A stretch of DNA of 64,000 nucleotides, taken from contig JABELC010000006.1 of NCBI GenBank assembly GCA_028455995.1, positions 930,001 through 994,000 on the forward strand. Reading direction: 5' to 3'. The stretch comes from Scleromitrula shiraiana (lineage: Eukaryota; Ascomycota; Leotiomycetes; Helotiales; Sclerotiniaceae). Positions 34,601-45,745 of the stretch are shown piece by piece. Within the stretch, counting starts at the first letter, position 1. Each line of letters begins with the position of its first letter. Both the position numbers and the translations under genes were made by a program. Under the pieces are notes generated by a model that was given only the letters and a program-made list of their open reading frames with translations, was not told the origin of the DNA and did not search any database.

Positions 34601-34680
34601 CGGCGGGGTTATATTGGAAGGGGGGTGGATCGTTTAGGATACATGTTGATGAGGATTTTGAGGATGAGCTTGGTCGTTAG
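31651..34680 (+). CDS. 1009-residue fungal protein, Cys/His-rich N-terminus, coiled coil, acidic tail
   Basis: A single large exon. The family is not recognised by name. Near residues 37-90 is a Cys/His pattern: CNFTDLSRGSKCGCQRF, then MCYCLHHSCFHDHDP, a possible metal site. Residues about 325-440 contain heptad-like coiled-coil helices (DRLEGLDTRGYDLETRVEEI and SRVENLEAQISKIQ). A folded block follows at about 445-700: PWEIEVIFLPFGPELRGIWS, WEMVAFETGDDAAWLLPRSF, GLVKTVQVKGPDARDV and ATWIPLRKLHRESTLRFL. The rest is Ser/Pro-rich with basic patches (KTINTKRRRTRSPS, a possible nuclear signal). The tail is strongly acidic with repeated Val-Asp-Val-Asp from GATGTT units at 34493-34546. A nuclear or scaffold role is only inference. 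Confidence 0.8.
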   Translation: MAVYSSGSTVPNTPVQDRYQDFDNINTNLNINNNGIPRGPCNFTDLSRGSKCGCQRFSSQSEGYTGNGSHSAGRGMCYCLHHSCFHDHDPPGRPLAVTQQTQTRGLSNISTVNMEAISRMAQVNQRLTTPPNIKPPGMDALNSNDAKFQDTMQWNRQVYLESHREEIPEIPSQCLLPSENASRSSSLAFARPFGGNGLDTLIHVPRLKSQAEPSAQVQRMQAGKGQQGANRPTKTYIDINGETHFHSLTEPLSPNVQGTQEFVVRGSVDKQNTPSKLAKTNVEVPGLSLESSSTPVPQVNPEPETRDISLMDLDFEDGQFIPQLRKIAADYSVTKGNHELRINRLENASFSNTGYDDLHDRLEGLDTRGYDLETRVEEIESRVEEIENAHAAAGDSSADCHQKLNESMVSRSSVIADAIDRSDLASRVENLEAQISKIQETLPPTFLKPWEIEVIFLPFGPELRGIWSTNHSSQRSRANSCASASEDGTQTQAHIMAAAQASLSHQDHALSWEMVAFETGDDAAWLLPRSFKPYTRIDARLRSRGLVKTVQVKGPDARDVQVALMTAFGGLPNELLKNSSLGNHHSRIPDALKNYLGLRATWIPLRKLHRESTLRFLNTSEMITPALWDVSFLSSSVAMRTTKELRRLYVTNADSYTQHLSSCAVARCTWQKLRLLPRVREDTQSDHTPEADANEPCWQWDERLDPIPNLESSFTSQHSTLSIRVQDDFGVEPASPSDHLSSVAVTPEKSSTPTSVAPPRRVSIPRNSNPFRPLRTSSMSALAPINLSQVGKRHVRSFDRELHSSPIRKTINTKRRRTRSPSHPRTFDIGPPSPTPPYTVQEIPSHKRGATPSAYATPYSNAPYVETSRSKIGTDTDMHDEDAGSATDEYAMDFGFEQNALSDFNPESSDDGQHQDEWEGMDDDVVRFETSKPADTIEISNLELRPEDDVDVDADVDVDADVDVDEGNVSDSSSSPSEYPSTQPAGLYWKGGGSFRIHVDEDFEDELGR

Positions 34681-34736
34681 AGCTTGGCCGTTAGAGCTTG
34701 GTCGTTAGAGCTTGGTCGTTAGAGCTTGGTCGTTAG
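34667..34736. repeat. 14-bp tandem repeat x5 covering the stop codon
   Basis: Five head-to-tail copies of AGCTTGGTCGTTAG (one with GGCCG). The first copy encodes the last four residues and the TAG stop of the upstream gene. Confidence 0.95.
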
Positions 34737-35925
34737 TTGGGAGATTGTATCATCTCATCTCATCTCATCTTTTCTTTTCTTTACTTGATATACGGGATTT
34801 CCCGAGCTTTATCTGTTGGTATATTTAAGCGTAGCGAGGGCGTTTAATGGAGTGGTACTGTAGCTTTGGAATCTGTTTTGGTTTTTGGATATTCTGTTTT
34901 ACTTTTTTCTTGGGTTCGTTTTCATTTCCTGGGTTGGGTGGGTAAAATAGTTTGATGGGTTGTTGAATCTATTTGGAGATATTTTGGATGGATGGATGGA
35001 TAGAAGTGGGATGAGGTATTACTAAGAGATAAGATGAGATAAGATGAGATGAGAGCGATGAGAAAATTATCAGAAAAAAGATATCTAAACACACAAAATT
35101 GGATAACTAGATAGATACAGAGACGAAGATAGCAAGAGGCAAACAGATACAGGGGCGGATTTAAAGCTGGCGAATGAATGCATGATGGATATGCATGGTA
35201 TATAGATTGAGCTTGATATATTGGATGGAGGTTTATTTGATGGATGGGTAGGCTGAGGGTGGATGGATGGACCTTCTGTTTTGTTTCTTTGTTTGTTTGT
35301 TTGTTCGTTTGTTCGACTCCGCTTTTTTGTGTAATATAGATCGGATTATCTCTCTTCTATGGCTGGTTTACTTCTGAGTAAGAGATGGGAGGGATGGGAT
35401 TGGATGGGATGGGATGGGAAGGCAAGGGAAGGGCTGATGATGGAAGGGGAGAGACTGATGATGGGTAATGGAGGGGATTAATGAAAATGAAAATGAAAAT
35501 TAAATGAATATCAATCGATATGAATCTCTTTTGTGATGAATAGTTTTAGTTGATGGTATGTTCTGTGGTCCTTTCTCATCTGTGCTGATAGTGATGGTAT
35601 CTTGTGCGATGTTGTGAGCTTGTAAAACGAATTTCAGATGGAATTGCTGCGTTTGGTTGAGATGTCTAAGTTTGTGAGGCGATTCCGATGCAGTAGTGTT
35701 ACAGGAGGCTTGTTTATTTTACTTTTGAATTCAATTGTTGGATTCTATGTGACTATTCAGAGTTAAACTTTTCATGTTCAGACGAGACCTATCTCACTCA
35801 TATCGGTCATCAGTATATCTGCAATTCTCGCTCAACCGATAACCTATAACCGAGTCCCATTACAATTTTTTCGCAAGGCCAACTCAAACCCCAAAAACTA
35901 CCATCCATATAATATAACCCGCCAA
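34737..35925. other. intergenic, low-complexity 3' region
   Basis: Contains CATCT, GGAT, AGATAAGATGAG, GTTT and GGATG type short repeats (34750-35500). No gene is seen. Confidence 0.55.
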
Positions 35926-37646
35926 TCAAAGTTTATATCTAAAACCCTTCTTCCCCGCCTCTGTAGTTCCTTCGTCAACAGCACCCTCTACAGGTTCGCC
36001 CCGATCTAATTTCTTATTTAATCTCGCAAGCATGATTCGAAGGATGAGTGCGGCGCAGATAGCCATGAATGTCATGGCGCAATTCACACTCATAGCTACC
36101 ACATATCGTGGACCTGCACTTTTGGGGTACATGTAAGATGCGTAGATTGAACTCTATGGGGGGGAGGGGAATTGTTAGTAGTGTGCTGGATTGCAACTTA
36201 ATGATAGTGAGATGAACATGGGACTTACGGAGTTCGAAACCGCATTGATCAATGCTAATGCCGTGGCTCTCTTGGCGGGTGGTCGAGGTAGTGTGTTTGA
36301 GATCCAGGCTAGAGCAACGACGAAAGCGGTATAGACACCGGGTACCATAAGCATCATAGCCACATATCTGGGAGCCACGGTCGTAGTTGCGGCAGCCAGG
36401 ATGAAGGCAAATGTAGCGAAGCAGAGAGGAATAGCAATGTGGAAGAAACGTTCTCCTGTTTTGTCTGCGTGCCAGGCATTGGCAAAGGCTGTGATCACTG
36501 CTAGAACATATGGAGGAGCAGTTAGGAGGAGCGATTGGATTTTGTTGTATTTTAGAGTTGCTACGACAGTGGGAAAGAAATTTGTCACTGATCCGGCGGC
36601 AACGATGCCAAAGAGGAGAGCCATCAGGATATAAGTTTTGATATCCGAGAATGCGAGCTTTAGGCCGTGCATGAAAGATTGCTGGTGACTATCGACCCAA
36701 TCATCCATGCCAATATCCTCTTCGAGACGCCAAACTGCCAACTCCCGCTCCTGATCTGTCAACCAGGAGGTCGTTCGTGGAAAATTAGGTAGAATAAAGA
36801 ATCCAGCAGAGGCTATAAAAACAGTTATGGTACCCTCAATGATAAACAACCAGCGCCAAGCTAGAAGTCCCCTTGATCCATTTAAATTGGCCGTGATTCC
36901 TGCGGCGATGAGACCGGAAAATGCTCCACTGATTAATGAACCGGAATATAATATTGCGGTTCGAAGACCAAGCTCTTTTCTGGTATACCAACACGAAAGG
37001 TAGTAGAGACACCCAGGAAAGTATGCAGCCTCGACAAAACCAAGGAAGAATCTACAGGCAAGTAGACCACCGAAATCCTCGGTTGCGGCTGTGAGTGCTG
37101 ATATGATTCCCCATACGATCATTGCGGCAGGTAGATATATTGCGGGTTTACCAATCTTGTTCAAGAATAAATTGGAAGGGATTTGCATCAATAGGTATCC
37201 TACGAATAAGATACTAACGCATGTCTGTGATGGTTAGTTGTAATAGCTATTAGAAGATTCCATTTGAACTTACCTGGTATTGGTCACCAACCAAATTCAA
37301 ATCATCTTCCAATCCTCCCAATCTTGCAGCAGCGATATTATTCTATGAAAATATTAATAATCAAATATAACATCAGATGAGAGATATAAGCAGAATCACC
37401 AACCCTGTCCAAATAATTCATAATATACATCAAAATAATCATTGGTAACAGTCTCAGATCGATTTTCCTCTTCAACTTAGATTCAATAGCCAGTCGATCC
37501 TCTGGCGATAATTCTCGAATCCATTCCGGAGCTTGAAGAACTCGATTCTTGGGAATCACTTGGACGCCTGAAGCTGTCGGGCTATCTCTTCCATTGTCAT
37601 CGATATGCTCCGCGATTATCTTATTATCGCCAGTAAGTGAAGCCAT
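35926..37646 (-). CDS. MFS transporter, Dal5/Tna1 anion:cation symporter family
   Basis: Four minus-strand exons (37646-37404, 37342-37274, 37224-36229, 36153-35926) give 511 residues, the family norm. An in-frame ATG at 37691 would add 15 residues. Family marks are LKRKIDLRLLPMIILMYIMNYLDRNNIAAARLGG at the start of helix 1, DLNLVGDQYQTCVSILFVGYLLMQIPSN, CRFFLGFVEAAYFPGCLYYLS and WYTRKELGLRTAILYSGS, plus WRWLFIIEGTITVF and FILPNFPRTTSWLTDQER in the central region. Twelve helices fit. It should bring organic anions such as nicotinate, allantoate or pantothenate across the plasma membrane with protons; which one is unknown. A related gene end lies at the window's left edge, but the two are not neighbours. 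Confidence 0.92.
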
Positions 37647-38580
37647 TTTCAATCCTGATTTAAACGGATATGTTCTTATCACGGCCGGCAAAGAACGTTG
37701 TGATAGTTTTTAGGTTTTTGGAATTCCTGTCATACGTTGCAACGAATCTGTAGGTGTACTACACATTAAGTACCCAGGTAGTTTTCCGTTTGTCCTTAAA
37801 GCCTATTATGCTATCTCGATAGTGAATCTGGTGAACTCCTGTAAACGACAACGTGGTGTTACAATGAGTGAATACTAACAGATATTTACTACTGTATATG
37901 TTGGATAAGAATGAAATCGAAGAATTTCATTTCATTTCACTTCATTTCATGAAGAATTATTGATGCTGATCCTCTTCGGGGTTTGGCGGAGATATTAGCG
38001 GGGTATTGTTGATCTTTGGGGGTTCATGGCATGGGATAGTTCCAGTGTCGAGGGTAAACTGCACAGGTGAGCTGGGGTAAAAGTTGGAGCGAATTGCGGG
38101 GTTTCCAGATGGTCATCAGGAAAGATATGATCCACCAGACGGTCAGGTTGTATGAGAAACCTTGAATCTTTTTCCAACCTTGTAATAATGAACTTCATAT
38201 ATTCCATTCACGTATCGTTTTATTCAGATGTAACTTCGCGATGCTGTTCTGTTGGTACGGGAGAGTCAAGTACGTAACCCGAGTAATAGCTTTTCAACCT
38301 CCCCTTGGCATATTTACGTCAAGGTTTCGATTTTCTTATCGTGAAATCGTTCAAACTTTATTATAGCTATAGCATTCACACACCGCTAGAATAGATTTCT
38401 TGGAGAGCTTCCAAAGAACAACCAAAGACCGTGATGTTACTCTGTCTGATTCAGAGTACCATGTTGAAAGTTGTGACCCAATGCCGGTATTGGTAGCTAA
38501 GGGAAGAGATCCCATTTCTTCTTCCTAAACAGCCGATGTCTATCTGGGTAGTAGTAAGAAATCTATTATAAATAAGCTTG
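37647..38580. other. intergenic, no gene seen
   Basis: Promoter region of the transporter and 3' side of the thioesterase gene. A short TTCATTTCA-like repeat is at 37925-37950. Nothing else. Confidence 0.45.
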
Positions 38581-39169
38581 CTAAAGTTTAGATTGTGATA
38601 CGAGTATTTTCTGTAAACCGTCTTTAATGGTATTATTCATGCCATTCGCTGCTGGCCGTCCAGTCTCCCTATCAACAAATACATGAATGAATTCCCCAAC
38701 CGATTTAACCTCCTCTACTCCACGCTCAAATAGACCGATCTCGTATGTAACACTACTTTTTCCGAGTTTGTTGACTCGCAAAGTTAGATCAGCTACAGCC
38801 GGGAATGCAATTGATCCAAAGAAATCTCCATGAGAATGGACAACGAGTCCATATTGTGACGAGGTTGGAGGATGTAGACCGCAATGTTCGATAAGATATG
38901 AGTTTACAACCGAATCATACCTGTGTAGGATGTGAGATAACAAGTATTAAGACTAAAGTATAGATAAGGGAGCTTACAGGAAGTTGTAAATGCTGTTATT
39001 CATATGATCATACATATCATTATCAGACCTAATACTACCGTCAATATAATTTTCCTTACATCCATCAACTTGCATAGACGGATGGATGGATATCTTACCA
39101 TCTTGTTCTATACTCAAGAACATATCCATAATCAGATCTTTTCCTCTTCTTGAGCTCTTTAGAAGACAT
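38581..39169 (-). CDS. hotdog-fold acyl-CoA thioesterase (4HBT-like)
   Basis: Three minus-strand exons (39169-39099, 39028-38978, 38920-38581) give 153 residues. The second exon carries the signature of the 4-hydroxybenzoyl-CoA thioesterase-like group: SDNDMYDHMNNSIYNFLYDS, where the Asp and the His-x-Asn-Asn line the active site. Then come YGLVVHSHGDFFGSIAFPA, DLTLRVNKLGKSSVTYEIGLFE and a last strand GEFIHVFVDRETGRPA. It should hydrolyse acyl-CoA or acyl-thioester compounds; the natural substrate is unknown. The N-terminus SSKELKKRKRSDYGYVLEYRTRW is short and basic, a weak mitochondrial or cytosolic hint. Length is normal for the family. Confidence 0.88.
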
Positions 39170-39531
39170 GGTGAGTATTAATAGTCAACAACTTCAATCT
39201 CATGGTTCTCATTAGGTCTATTTACTTGCAATTGAGGAATATCCTCCAGGGCTTGCCGAGGCATAATTCAGTACGAGTATGGGTAGCCTCGTAGCGAAGG
39301 GTATGTGGCTGGTGTGGTGATCATAGTGGCTTTAGTGGGGCAATAATCCAACATTGATTTTATTTTGTAATAACTTCAATATTTTTTATTTTTCGAACAT
39401 CTAAATACCCCCCTCTTCAATGATATCGACGACTTTACTCAAGCAATCTTGAGCTTATAATATACCAACTGGCTTCTCCATCTCGAATAGCAGAGCTTTT
39501 GGCTCGTAGGGCCAGATTGTTAAATCCTACA
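39170..39531. other. divergent promoter region
   Basis: 362 bases between the divergent thioesterase and pseudouridine synthase genes; probably promoters for both. No motif stands out. Confidence 0.4.
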
Positions 39532-40959
39532 ATGGCGCTCGTCGAATCTCCTAAAGGATATCCACCATTGAAAGCGAATAAACCCTTCGAAGAACCACCT
39601 ACAGTCATTATTCCTCCTGCAGACCGATGGCCACGGCCATATTATCTTGAGAATGGCTTGCGCAGAGTCGCACCATATCATTTTACCTACAATACATATT
39701 GCAAGCAGAGATGGAGGGGTCGAGAAATTCTGGATATATTTTCAAGCGAATTTCGAGATAGGCCTTTAGAATACTATGTATGTTAAGGGCGACATACACG
39801 AAAATTGTTGTGCTGATAAAATTAGAAAGACGCATTGGAACGCGGAGCGATAGTTGTGAATGGGAAACCTGTCCTTTCAACTTCACATATAATTAAAAAC
39901 GGTGATATCATATCACATACAATGCATCGACATGAGCCTCCTGTTACAGCACTTCCAATTTCAGTCATACACGAAGATGACGATATGATTGTAATAAACA
40001 AACCTTCAGGTGTCCCCGTTCACCCTGCGGGTCGATATAATTATAATTCAGTGGTGGAGATTATGAGGGCCGAACGTGGTCATGGCTGGAACCCATTACC
40101 TTGCAACAGGTTGGATAGGCTGACTAGTGGGATTATGTTCATCGGAAAACACCCTAAGGCTGCAGAAAGTTTAAGTTTACAGATTTCAGGGCGGACTGTC
40201 AGAAAGGAATACATAGCGCGAGTCAAAGGGGAATTCCCAGATGGAGAGGTTGTCTGCGATATGCCCATTTTGCAAATATCACCAAAACTTGGCTTGAATC
40301 GAGTTAGGGCTAATGGTAAAGCTGCCCGCACAGTCTTCAAGCGTCTAGCATACTATCCGCCAATCCCCAAGGAAGTGTCAGAACGGGAAGATAATAATTC
40401 CGGAAATACTGAGTTACAAGATGGAAGACCCTGGATGAATAAAAAAGGTTATTCGATTGTTAGATGCCTGCCAGTCACAGGACGAACGCATCAACTGAGG
40501 GTACACTTGCAATTTTTAGGACATCCCATTGGCAATGATCCTATATACTGCAATCAACGTGTATGGGGTGAAAGGCTTGGAGCAAATGACCCAGATGCAA
40601 CTCAAGATACAGATGAGGATATAATCACTCGTCTTTCTAGGATGGGCAAGTCGGAAGTTGCTGATGCGGTAGCCTATCATGATGAGATGGTTGATGAATA
40701 TAACAAGAAAAAAGCCGAGAAGATGTCAGGGGAGCTATGCGAAGTCTGCCAAACACCCTTGTATACCGACCCGGGTGAGCAGGAATTATCTTTGTGGCTT
40801 CATAGTTTACGGTATGAAGATGCAGGTGGGTCGTGGAGCTACACAAGCCCTTTGCCTGCCTGGGCTCTCCCACCTGATGGAATGGATGGGCCAACAGAGG
40901 TTGGCGGCATGGAAGAATTAGTTGAAGCAGTAAAGGGGGACAATCCTGAGATTGCATAA
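39532..40959 (+). CDS. RluA-family pseudouridine synthase (Pus9/Rib2-like)
   Basis: It isomerises uridine to pseudouridine in RNA, by homology position 32 of tRNA. Two exons (39532-39777, 39826-40959) give 459 residues. The start is the ATG at 39532; the frame is open further up only from a TTG. The N-terminal block YYLENGLRRVAPYHFTYNTYCK and the S4-like ERGAIVVNGKPVLSTSHIIKNGD are typical of the fungal Pus8/Pus9 group. The catalytic motif is PCNRLDRLTSGIMFIGK, where the Asp is the nucleophile. Later motifs are VTGRTHQLRVHLQFLGHPI and NDPIYC. The C-terminal extension has CEVCQTPLYTDPGEQELSLWLHSLRYE. No deaminase domain follows, so it is closer to Pus9 than to the Rib2 bifunctional protein. 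Confidence 0.92.
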
Positions 40960-42635
40960 GTTGTGAGCTATTCATGTTTTGGTAAATTCACGTGAATGTA
41001 TCTAACCGCATGGAGAAAGTAACTGCGAGGTGTGTGCATACTAACCAAACTCCATGATTTCCCAATCGCAAGCACTAAGCTTATGGCCTATCAACACTAG
41101 AATTACTACCACTAGTACTCGAACTAGAAGCGCTATCGCTGTACAGAACGTGCGCACAATTTATAGTTTCGATCTTAGTCACCAATAACTTTCTACAAGC
41201 TCCATTAATCTCACTCTACCCTTCAGCTCAGGAAGTTCTGATGTGTAATTCGAATAATTAAATTGGATTGTATGACTGAACTTAACCAAAGCCTCTAAAA
41301 CAGTTGATAGCTACAACCCTAGGCAATCTTCTAGAATAATGTTTTCAAGAGGACTGGACTACCCGCATCCAATACTTATATTGATATGGAACAATTACTT
41401 TTGAGACTTGTTGAATTGGTGGTAAGATAAATGTTTTTTCATAGCTTCTAGAGCTTTGGTATCTCGCACTAAATACATACCTAATAAGTTTGCCACCGTA
41501 GATGATAATCTAGTTTCGGGTGTGGCAATTTATAAATAATGAAAATATATCCATGATCCATACAATACAATACATTATGATCTTGAATCTCGAGTCTCGG
41601 CATAGTATCACTTGAATTATGAAGACGAAGTTGTTCAATTTGTAACGGCCGCCTTCATAATTATACATTATGATATACTTTTTCAATGACAGGCAATATT
41701 AACTTAAAGGTGCTACATACTAGTTAGTAACTAGTGCTAAATACTTATATCAACATTTCATACTAAACCTTCCTTGAAGCACGTGTGTACCGTATGATCT
41801 CAACAGTTTGAGGTTGATCTAACCCCAATCAAGAGTAGTTCTCCCCCCCCCCTCCCGTCGCTAACCATACTCAAAACAGTAATAAATCTCTACTATATGA
41901 ACTTTGCAAAATCAAAAATCTATTTACTCTCATACTCTCATACTCACATACTCTCATACTCTCATCAATCTCTCCAATTATGATTTTAACTCATTGTGAG
42001 TATTCTATTTTTGATTAGGTTTAAATCAACTTCAAACTGATGAGATTATACAGTATATGTTTCCCCCCCCCTTCCCTCCCCCCCCCACAATATACAAGTA
42101 TTTTCTAACCACTAAAACTATTTTATAGCCTTGGCAATACTCCCACTAATATAGATCCTTTTGCCAAACATCTCAAGTGCTTGTCCTAGAGGGCCTTACC
42201 GGAACTTAAAAAGCCAGGATGTTTAGTTCATCGTAGCTTAAGAGAGATCTGTAGCAGGCTTGTAGGTAAATAAGAAATAATAGAGCGGACTGACGGACTA
42301 GATAGTGCCGAGCATCCGAAGTTTATCACTTGAAAAACATCACATCCTCTTTGAATAACTTGAGATTTGAAGGTCTTAAGACATACAACACTCTCATATT
42401 TTCTATTGCTAACATCCAACATCCACCCTTTTGACATCTCTCTCTCTCTTCTGTTCCTCGAAACCTTTAATCCGTCCCACTTCGTACTCCAGCGCTTGGC
42501 CTTACCGGCTGGGTATATCCGTGCGGTCCATTAAACTTACCTGTCTGGAAATATATGGGGTTCACAGCCTCCAGGTGAAGAAAGAGAAGATTGTTTTATC
42601 TGATATTAACTGCTCGTCAAATCGTCTGAGAAATC
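40960..42635. other. 1.7 kb intergenic, no gene seen
   Basis: Contains C-runs at 41846-41857 and 42063-42086, a CATACTCT repeat at 41930-41965 and A/T-rich DNA. The last 250 bases are likely leader or promoter of the bZIP gene. Confidence 0.45.
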
Positions 42636-44846
42636 ATGATGTCCCGATCAGCCAATGACTCGAATGAATCTTTGGCCTCTTATGGAGATGGCCATGGCAA
42701 GTCTGATGTGGTTGATGAAATCGGTAAAAAGGGTGCCATCAAACGTCGAGGTAAGAGTGAAACATAACGGATTCGAAGTGCGAACATGTCAATACTATGA
42801 AAACTTCCTTCCTTCCTTCCTTCCTTCCTTCCTTCCTTCCTTCTTCTTAGTTTGGTAAAATCTGACTTGAAGCAGCATCACGCGCTGGAACCCGTAGTGT
42901 TTCAACTCTAAGTCCTGCACAGTAAGTAACAGCATATTGATATTCATATTTCCTTTTAGTTATCTTTGTTCATTGTCCTTGTGGGCACGAATTCTCGAGT
43001 TTCATATGGGGAAAGACACAGATACGCACCTTTCTCTCGTGATATTTGTTGATTTTGAATTAGGTTAGCACGCAAGAGAGCCAACGATCGAGAAGCACAA
43101 CGGAATATTAGACTGAGAACAAAGGTGAGAGAATTGATCCTTCCTATTTCATCCTTTGACTGTCGAAACATTCAATTTGCTTGTTTTGTACTTTGTTTTG
43201 CGGCAATACATTGCTAATAACTGATTCAGGAGCGCATTGAGAGGCTAGAGGCTAAGATTGAAGAACTCACCAACGAACATCCTCCTGATACTGAATTCTA
43301 CGAAGTACGAAGGAGGAATGAGGAACTGGAGGCGGAAGTGAGGAAGTTGAGCGAGAGTCTGGCCCAGCTAGGAGATGAAGATAGCTCTGCTAACATTTCA
43401 CTTTCTACGAGTATGTGCATCTTTCCTTCTTCTTCTTCTTCTTCTTCATAACGGAGATTTTTCTTTTTGATTGTTATCGTTTTCCGTGACTTAGCACATA
43501 TCTATCGAAAGTTTAAATGTGCCACTTGGTATTCTTGGCAAGTGCCAGAAATGTGAAAACTAGATTGGATTTGTCCTATGGCGTTGATGGCTTTCCAAAT
43601 TTCTACATCACAAAACCTTAAACACACTACTGATAATAATGATAAATCAAGGCCCAGCTCAATCAATAGGTTCAAACTATCAGAATGAAACTATGTTTGA
43701 TTCCTCAAAATCCAGTTTAGAAACATCTACACCTCACTTCATCAATCTTCAAGGACTCGGAACACCGTGGTCCCCCTATGTACCATATAGTACCACTGGA
43801 ATATTTCGGGGGCATCCTGGTACCAATAGGCACTCTTTTAGTGCACGTTTTGGATCAATGGAAGGAATTGAACAAATACTTGGGCCAGCGTCAACAGGAG
43901 CTCTAGAAGAATCTAGTCGCTTCTCATATTTTGATCCGATCACCCCAATGCCTTTCAATGATGGTAAGTCGGATCAATTCCTATGTCTTATGATACTTTC
44001 TTCTGACTAATTCGTAATTCAGGAAGAAACTGGGATCACAGGTCTGTATCATCAGGTGCTCAAAGTTCAAACTTAGTATCACCTTCCTCAGGACCATCAC
44101 AGAGCATGAACAACCCCACCATGCCGAATCGGCCGGCTGTGCCTATTCAAATGCAGTCATTTGACGGCGTGGTTCCCGCTTCTAATCCATCACTTAAGCC
44201 TTGGGACCTTCCTATCTTAAATACATCGGTAACAACATGCGCAGTTGATAATATTTTGTTGGCTGTCTTAAGCCAGCAAAAAGAACTTGCTCGGCAGGGC
44301 GCAACGGAAGGACATGTCATTGGACCTCCTCAACCTAGTATGAAAGCGTTGATATACCCGGAGGATAGGAATCAAACACATCCGATCTCTTCCATGATCT
44401 CAGATCTTCTATTAAATCTCACAGTACGAGGCCTTCCTGAAAGGGCTGGTAATCTGTATTTGATGTACCAGCTCTGTCAATGGCAAATTATACCTTCGTC
44501 ATCAACATATTATCGTTTAACAGATTGGTCATCTCCACGAACTTCACAACTCATTACGCCTCATCCTGTATGGGCAGATTCAATTCTCTGGGGTAAACTC
44601 AAAGACAAAGTAATTGAAAACCAACAACTCTACGGGAACGAAGAATTTCAAAATGCATACATGTTATGCCTCAATGCGAACTGGCCTCATGATCAATTGG
44701 ATACTTTCAGATTTGAGGGAAATGATGTGTTTATTACAAAGGAATTCGAAACACATATAAGGACTTTATCAAATTGGAGTTTAGACGAAATGTTTGCAGT
44801 GAGATATCCCGAATTGGTAGATTTGGTTAGAATTACTGGTGCATAA
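42636..44846 (+). CDS. bZIP transcription factor with DUF3425 C-terminal domain
   Basis: Six exons keep one frame: 42636-42750, 42876-42921, 43064-43124, 43230-43410, 43652-43963 and 44023-44846, giving 512 residues. The basic region spans exons 2-3 (LARKRANDREAQRNIRLRTK, with the N-x-x-x-[A/Q]-x-x-R DNA-contact pattern), and the zipper follows in exon 4 (ERIERLEAKIEELTNE...RRRNEELEAEVRKLSESLAQL). A Ser/Pro-rich middle is followed by the DUF3425 module from about residue 330: LLNLTVRGLPERAGNLYLMY, QWQIIPSSSTYYRLTDWSSP, TPHPVWADSILWGKLKDKVI, NANWPHDQLDTFRF and SLDEMFAVRYPELVDLVRI. Such factors act in nuclear gene control of stress or secondary metabolism. The target genes are unknown. A (TTCC)n tract forms the end of intron 1. 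Confidence 0.92.
42804..42848. repeat. (CTTC)n in bZIP intron 1
   Basis: About ten CTTC units in the pyrimidine tract of the first intron. A nearby TTCTTCTTAG is a second possible acceptor, 26 bases before the one chosen. Confidence 0.85.
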
Positions 44847-45745
44847 GGAAAGGAAAGATAGAGAGACTAAGCAGGGCTTATTTTCAGAGCAAATAAACAA
44901 TACATGGGTCATTCTCGTTGTTTGGGGCGTTCATGGGTTAATGGAAGCACATACAATACCAAGGATGCTATGGATCGGGGATATACGGAATAATGTACTT
45001 GTATCGGGATAACATTGAGGTACACATAATGATGATGAATGAAACATGACAGCATATATAAAAATTACTTGTATTTTGAAACTCTCCCGCGTCTGGTGAT
45101 ATTTGAGAGCGTGGGAAGGGAACTATACATCCGTCAAGTAAGTTGAAGACAAAATTGCCATGCTCGATCTTGTGCATGTACTATAAAATGAGATTGAGTT
45201 TCAAAGTATATGGGGATATGTAAATATGGCAGTTCATCCCCTCTTTTCACCATGTTTTCCGCACGGATGAAGAGATGTGCAAGATGTACATATTTAAGAC
45301 CTAATTCTCTCCCGCTTTGCATATTCCATGTGGCAAACGCGACATCAAAGTATAGAGTTTAAACTTCGAATTGTATACTATGTGGGTACCGGTAGTCGTA
45401 TGGATTTACATGTAAAAGAGAGTTTATATTTGAATGTTCAAATTTTGAAGAGACGTTAGAAAATGGATTGGCTCGTTGATAGAGTGTAAATGTAAACTTC
45501 GCTAGATTACTTCCTAAGTAAGATCACGGGATAACGCGTTCGTGCTTTGTTCGAATTCGCGACAACCCCGCCATTTTCATTCATCAATTCAATCAATATG
45601 ATACAAGTAACATTGAAATTAATATCCTATTCATCTAAACATTGATATGGAAGAGATGGTGACAATAATTCATTCTCTGATTATTTGACAAAAAAACTTC
45701 CAGCTAGCTAGACAGAATAACCTCAACCAAGCAAAGATAACAATC
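44847..45745. other. intergenic, no gene seen
   Basis: 3' end of the bZIP gene and promoter of the SNF2 gene. No repeat or RNA gene is recognised. Confidence 0.45.
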
